Of a stretch of DNA of 64,000 nucleotides, positions 59,481 through 64,000 are shown in pieces. The notes under the pieces were generated by a model that was not told the origin of the DNA, did no database searches, and saw only the letters and a list, made by a program, of their open reading frames with translations. This DNA is from Isoetes taiwanensis. Taxonomy: Eukaryota > Streptophyta > Lycopodiopsida > Isoetales > Isoetaceae. The translations under genes and the position numbers were made by a program. Where the stretch lies: positions 35,940,128-36,004,127 of the forward strand of contig JAJEKV010000002.1 in NCBI GenBank assembly GCA_021234155.1, read 5' to 3'. Every line of letters begins with the position of its first letter. Position 1 is the first letter of the stretch.

Positions 59481-60199
59481 TCATGCTAAACTGAAGTGTT
59501 CAACCAAGCTGAGAAATGTGTACATCCCTATAAGTTGGGGGGCTTCCCACATCTTTGAAGCCGCATCTATCTTATAACCGTATCCAGTCACCCCAATCAT
59601 CTTGTACTGGAATAAACTGTCTGCATATGTTATGCTTAAATTGTTGAAGACAAACAGAAGAAGAGCTACCTGAGTTCTTCCTTTCACCAAAGCATAGGCT
59701 CTAGACAGTGCCTCCACACCATAGCAGTCTTCTAATACAGATATTACAAGTGACAGATTGCACACAATCATGAAATAAGCAAATGCCACAGAAAATATTA
59801 TGGCAACCATCACAAATGCGAGGAGAAACATGTCTGAAGAAAATTGAAAGGTCTTGAATGTAAAAACAACCAATTCTATGAACAGAGCAATAGAAATAAG
59901 GAATTGAAGTAGTATGATACAGATCCAGAAATATGTTGTTGCAAGTCTCTTCCACAATTTGGGAACATTAGAAAGAAATCTCACAAACACCAATCTTCTG
60001 TCAGTATAGGCCATTGCAACTCCACAAGGAACCACTAATTTGGCAGTTAAGCCAAACAGTGCAATTGGAATGTATTGGCCACAATATTGTCTGGAACTTT
60101 GACATAAAAGATCCTGGTGCTTCTTGACCTCTTCAATCTGCTTCTGCAAGACCTCACAGAAATAAGGGAAGGGGATGGGAATCCCCACCACAATATTCC
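59481..60199 (-). CDS. Last exon of a plant multi-pass membrane protein
   Basis: An intact open frame of about 238 residues from a likely splice acceptor (TTTGCCAG|GAATATTGTGG, boundary near 60200) to the stop at 59481. Three or four hydrophobic segments: IALFGLTAKLVVPCGVAMAY, WICIILLQFLISIALFIELV, FLLAFVMVAIIFSVAFAYFM, and a weaker one near the end. Between them SLVISVLEDCYGVEALSRAY, ALVKGRTQVALL is the conserved signature of a plant-specific family of unknown function (relatives of Arabidopsis At1g31130/At4g19950, as I recall). Members are usually 300-350 residues with an N-terminal part encoded upstream. No such upstream exon is visible within 60.2-61.3 kb, so this is either a gene with a distant first exon or a fragment. 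Confidence 0.6.
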
Positions 60200-61310
60200 T
60201 GGCAAATTATTTAGTGGGAAAAAAGATGAATGAGCCAAACATAACTTGTGATCACATGCTTTATTACAAGACTGGTTACAACATACAGATGAGAATGAAA
60301 AATATAACTTGGGGGGATGAAAGAAAGAATGTGAAACACCAACCCTTCACTTGCTTGGCTTGATTGATGCTTAACTTGCGGCCACCATGCTGAATCCTTA
60401 AGAAGCACTGCCACAGATTCTCAAGTCGCATTAACAGCTTTTTTTGCTTTGGGCACAAACATGCATGAAGAACATGCTCAAGACTGCTGCAGAGTCCTTC
60501 ATTTTAGACAAATACTAGACAACCAAGAAAAACTCTAACAAAAATGGCTGCAGACGATCTTGCTTGAATCACAATGCACGGCAGATAAAAATATATTTGA
60601 CGCTGAGGGTCCATTGAAGTGGCTTTCTAAAAGCCATCGCACCAAATATAATGTTGCCAAAAATGCTTATCCATATCTATCATATCTTGATCTGAGATTT
60701 GGATCACTTAAACTTTGCAGAAAGCGTCTGTCAGTTTGCATAATCCCTGGTCATTCTCTGGTGCGACCCATCTTTGAGCTCCATGTCTTTTACAGTTTTG
60801 ACTCACAGAGACGACACATACATAAAGACTCAACGAAAATCTGGCTTCAACGCCAGGAACAAGCACTTCATGGATTAGCTAAAGAACCAAAGTTTTCAAG
60901 GGAAACGGAATAGAAATGTGGAACTGCTACCTGAATTTGTGTATGGACCTGAATGCCTAGTTGAACCTGCAATCCACCTGCTCGGGCTCTAGATTTAAAT
61001 TCCGACCCTGTGTGCTCTGCAAAAACAATGGGATAAAGCAATGGGAGACATTAACTTCTCGGATCTGTTATAAGGATTTGCCTGATGAAAACTCAAGCCC
61101 ATCAAGAGAGGATGAAATTCGAAACTTGTTAGTGTTGCAGAAGTTCAGCGGCAGAGGAGTTTCCAGGGGAACCTAATTCCAGAAGAACCCTAAAGTAACA
61201 CCTCTCGAGCCTTGCATGCCATATTCCCTTTTTTTTTTTCAATATATTACATTTTTTTTCAAGGGGTTAGACCATTATCTAAGTGCCATAAAAAACAATG
61301 AAAGCGTATG
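60200..61310. other. Upstream region of the membrane protein exon, no exon found
   Basis: A plus-strand frame (60560-60913) has no recognisable domain. Should contain the intron or first exon of the 59.5-60.2 kb gene if that gene is complete. Confidence 0.3.
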
Positions 61311-61428
61311 CGCACTCTAGATGTACGCATTAGTACGTCAATTGAAATACACCACAAAATCATAGCAAAACCTTAGTAAAAAACGTACAAAAATACAAAA
61401 GTAACCCCCTGTTATAATGCTAGATATT
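61311..61428 (+). repeat. Repeat family C, copy 5
   Basis: GCACTCTAGATGTACGCATT to CCCCCTGTTATAATGCTAGA. Confidence 0.8.
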
Positions 61429-61489
61429 CATCTCTTGAAATGCAGTAAACTCCAAATGCATATAAATGTAATGATAATGATCACTTTAA

Positions 61490-61754
61490 CCAAACGTCCC
61501 GGGAATGTCACATAGTTTAAGGCATATATAACATGTGAATGAATGGGGTGGGTTTTTTTTTACTCTAAACCGTATGTATAGATACGGATAGGGGCTTGGC
61601 TAGGGGGTTTTCTGGGGGGAAATCCAGTGTAATATGTTTACGGGAAGGGGTGTTTAAAAGGTTGGACAAGGCGTATACGAAGGGTTTTTTGCTGACCCCA
61701 TTAACGCACGTGGCGTATCCCCTTTATAGTAGGTGAAACCCCCGGGCCAGATGT
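61490..61754. mobile_element. hAT-like MITE, copy 2, with empty-site control
   Basis: The element is 61498-61746. Ends CCCGGGAATGTCACATAG and the inverse of GTAGGTGAAACCCCCGGG. Flanks CCAAACGT and CCAGATGT (6 of 8, the differences being transitions). The flanking sequence outside matches 54095-54200, where the site is single and uninterrupted. Confidence 0.85.
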
Positions 61755-61814
61755 ATATCACAAAATTCTCTAAGATTTAGAAAATAGACTAAATATTTTT
61801 TATTATAAAATATA

Positions 61815-62480
61815 TACTACGCTTAATTTTTTCCCTGGATTAGACAAATCGGATATCATCTCATGAATGCAGTAATTGTAGCACATTTGCAGAATGATGG
61901 CATAAAAAGTCCTAAAACTTTTATTTGAAATAAAGGTTGTGGGGACTAGGCCAGATGCTATCACGTTATAACAATAATCTCTCAATTACTGTTGCTTCTC
62001 ATTCTTTTCTTTCCATAGCAGAGACCACCACATGACCTTATTGGAGGGCTTGATGTTGCTGAGGATTTTATTACCTGTATAAAGAGACCCTTCAAAATTT
62101 TTATGATGCTTCTGCTAATTGGTAGTCATCGGTATTCTAGATGCTTCTACTAATCTAGGAATGCTGCAAATTGATAAGCTAATGGATTGCTCCATTTTAA
62201 AATATGGAGTTGATTCCCAAGTTATTATTGGAAACTCTCTCATCAAATTATATGAAAATATGGGTACGTGCCATTCCAAAGATTAGACAAACCCGATATC
62301 ATCTTATAGATTCCAATAATTGTAGAACGTTTGCAGAATGACAATATACAAGAGTCTTTGAAACTTTTATTTGAAATGAATGTTGATGGGACTTAGGTCA
62401 GATGCCAATACTTTTATAACAAAAATCTCATGTTCCACCACACAGGCTCAATCACAATTGTTTCTCATTTTAATCTTTCC
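61815..62480 (+). pseudogene. PPR-protein pseudogene
   Basis: Two related 210-bp segments (61835-62030, 62280-62490) read, with stops, as PPR repeats: LLFEIKVVGTRPDAITL resembles the xLFxxMxxxGxxPDxxTF end of a PPR motif, and DSQVIIGNSLIKLYENMGTC resembles the following VxVGNALIDMYAKCG. Many stops and shifts. Intact PPR proteins edit or stabilise organelle RNAs. Confidence 0.5.
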
Positions 62481-62490
62481 ATAAGCACAA

Positions 62491-64000
62491 GCCACCACAT
62501 GACTCTTGGTTTTTTTTCCTTGTATGGTTTCAACTTTGAAAATGCTAGTTGGTTCTCTATCTATGATTTACCGGTGGATATGTTGGTCCATATCTATTGA
62601 TATATATATTGCCTTCAATTAAAAAAAGGGTATCTACCTTTCCTAATACAAGATCAAATAGTAGCTTTCACAGCGATAACCCAAGACGTGCCAAAGCAGT
62701 ATTCTTACTAGTCGATTTACCAGGATTCGGTGTGCATGCAAAAGTGAGGGATAGCGTCAGCCATTCATACTAATAAAAAGATCGAGTGCCTCAAGAAGAA
62801 GAGTAGTGGTGTCAATTGTCTTCTTCTCATTCTTGCAAAGATATACGTTGATCTATACTAATAGTTACAATCTTCATGTCAATTAGGGTTGTCAATTCAT
62901 GTCTTTTTAGTTATAGCTATTTTTCGTATGAATCAAAAAGAGAAAATTGGGCTTAGAACATAATTATCTTCTTTTGTGCTAGATCTTAAAGGTGACTACT
63001 AGCCAGCAATTCGAATATCATCCATGGATTATCTCTAATAATATAATAAAATAATTTTAATGAGCTTCATCATTAGGAACTTAGATGGTGGTCTTGGATA
63101 TTGAACGAGACTTTAATTGCTTGCAAACTAATTGTTGCACACAAGCATTAATTTGGACTAGATAAAATTAGTTCTTTATGCAATATTTGAAGTAAATATT
63201 GAGGCAGGGATGTCAAAGTTACTTACATTACATGTATAATGCAAAGATTGGCCTATTGCCATTTATGTTGTTGTTCATGAAACCAGGTAAGACAACTTAA
63301 AAGGTCTGAAATTTAGTTGTGCAGCCCATCCTTATCTTCATTTGTTTTACTCCAGTGTGTTAGAATTGTATATTACATGAAATTTATTTGCGGAGATCAT
63401 CGACTCCCAAGCACATGAGAAAGCCATTGTAATAAATTTCTTGTATACATAAATTAAAGATACACCTTACGCTCTATCTAAAGATATACCTAGTATAGTA
63501 TCTAGAGTTGTACTTATATCTTATTTCCTGTCCAAATTTAGTGTAAATCAATTTGTGAGAATGATAGAAAGTCGATATTAAAAAACATATAACGATCTTT
63601 GAGGCTTTAATGAGTTAAAAAGAAAGAAAAACCTTTAGATATTAGGCGAAGGTTTTTATTCTTCCTCTAATTAGGGAAATAGCAGCCCAATGTTTTGCAA
63701 ATAGAAGGACATAAAGTAATTGTAGGAAGACATTGCTTGAAGCAATTTATCCCATTATAATAGCCCAAGGCTTCTAGGATAAAGATTGGTCTTGTTTGTT
63801 TAGTGCCCAATACTTTGTCATTTTAGCTTTGCTAAATTGAACATCCACTTCTGTTTTCTATCCTCAATCAACATGCCTACCAAATCTTTGGTCTATCAAT
63901 TTTTATTTTCTAAAAATTCAAACTTGAGGCAACCCAACCTTTCATTCAGAGTATCCGAATAGCCAATATGCATGTCATTATAAATGGAAGAATAGTTCTA
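62491..64000. other. No gene recognised, AT-rich
   Basis: No open frame of note and no repeat shared with the rest of the window. Confidence 0.45.

Noticed and set aside
60560-60913. A 117-residue plus-strand gene
   Set aside because: No domain, no promoter signal, and it lies in the expected upstream region of the minus-strand membrane protein gene.

Overview
The window is nuclear DNA of a land plant that still makes, or recently made, plastid peptidoglycan. Its clearest host gene is a six-exon murA (UDP-N-acetylglucosamine 1-carboxyvinyltransferase) with GT-AG introns and a plastid-targeting-like N-terminal extension. Flowering plants have largely lost this gene; mosses, lycophytes, ferns and gymnosperms keep it. 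Together with the very high transposon load this suggests a fern, or another non-flowering plant with a large genome. Species cannot be read from the sequence.

Layout. 0-2 kb: the 3' end and long LTR of a Ty3/Gypsy element that continues off the left edge. 2.1-6.7 kb: a decayed but structurally complete Copia element (minus) with both LTRs, PBS, PPT and a 5-bp target duplication. 7.8-11.4 kb: fragments of a second Copia integrase, of a tyrosine-recombinase-like gene and of a Gypsy pol. 12.8-13.8 kb: a tRNA-derived SINE and related repeats. 14.1-16.5 kb: murA. 19.6-20.2 kb: an intronless RTF2 pseudogene. 20.9-22.7 kb: repeat families that recur at 54-58.6 kb. 24.1-28.5 kb: non-LTR remnants with microsatellite tails. 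29-33.9 kb: AT-rich sequence with one MITE and a tiny retro-insertion.

34.19-53.78 kb is one nested structure. An L1-type LINE of about 5.9 kb (minus) has been interrupted twice. A 2.4-kb CACTA element (51,167-53,562, target duplication AAG) sits in its 5' leader. An 11.3-kb DNA transposon (36,639-47,947) sits in its ORF2. The large element is the notable object here. It has terminal inverted repeats starting AAGCACAATTTCATTA and a 4-bp target duplication GAAT. It carries a DUF7869-like DDE transposase gene, a divergently transcribed gene whose protein looks like a ParB-type domain joined to a degenerate adenine/cytosine-N DNA methyltransferase fold, two small unknown genes on a divergent promoter, and about seventeen GGCGCC-based sites, many of them perfect 22-bp palindromes, confined to introns and intergenic parts. 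A plausible reading, which is inference, is a transposase plus an accessory DNA-binding/methylase-like protein acting on element-borne sites. The coding regions carry frameshifts and CGA-to-TGA stops, so this copy is probably dead.

54-64 kb: further dispersed repeats, a second MITE whose empty site is preserved in a paralogous repeat at 54.13 kb, a Z-DNA-like CA/TG tract, the last exon of a plant multi-pass membrane protein gene (59.5-60.2 kb), and a PPR pseudogene. The right-hand 1.5 kb holds nothing I can assign.
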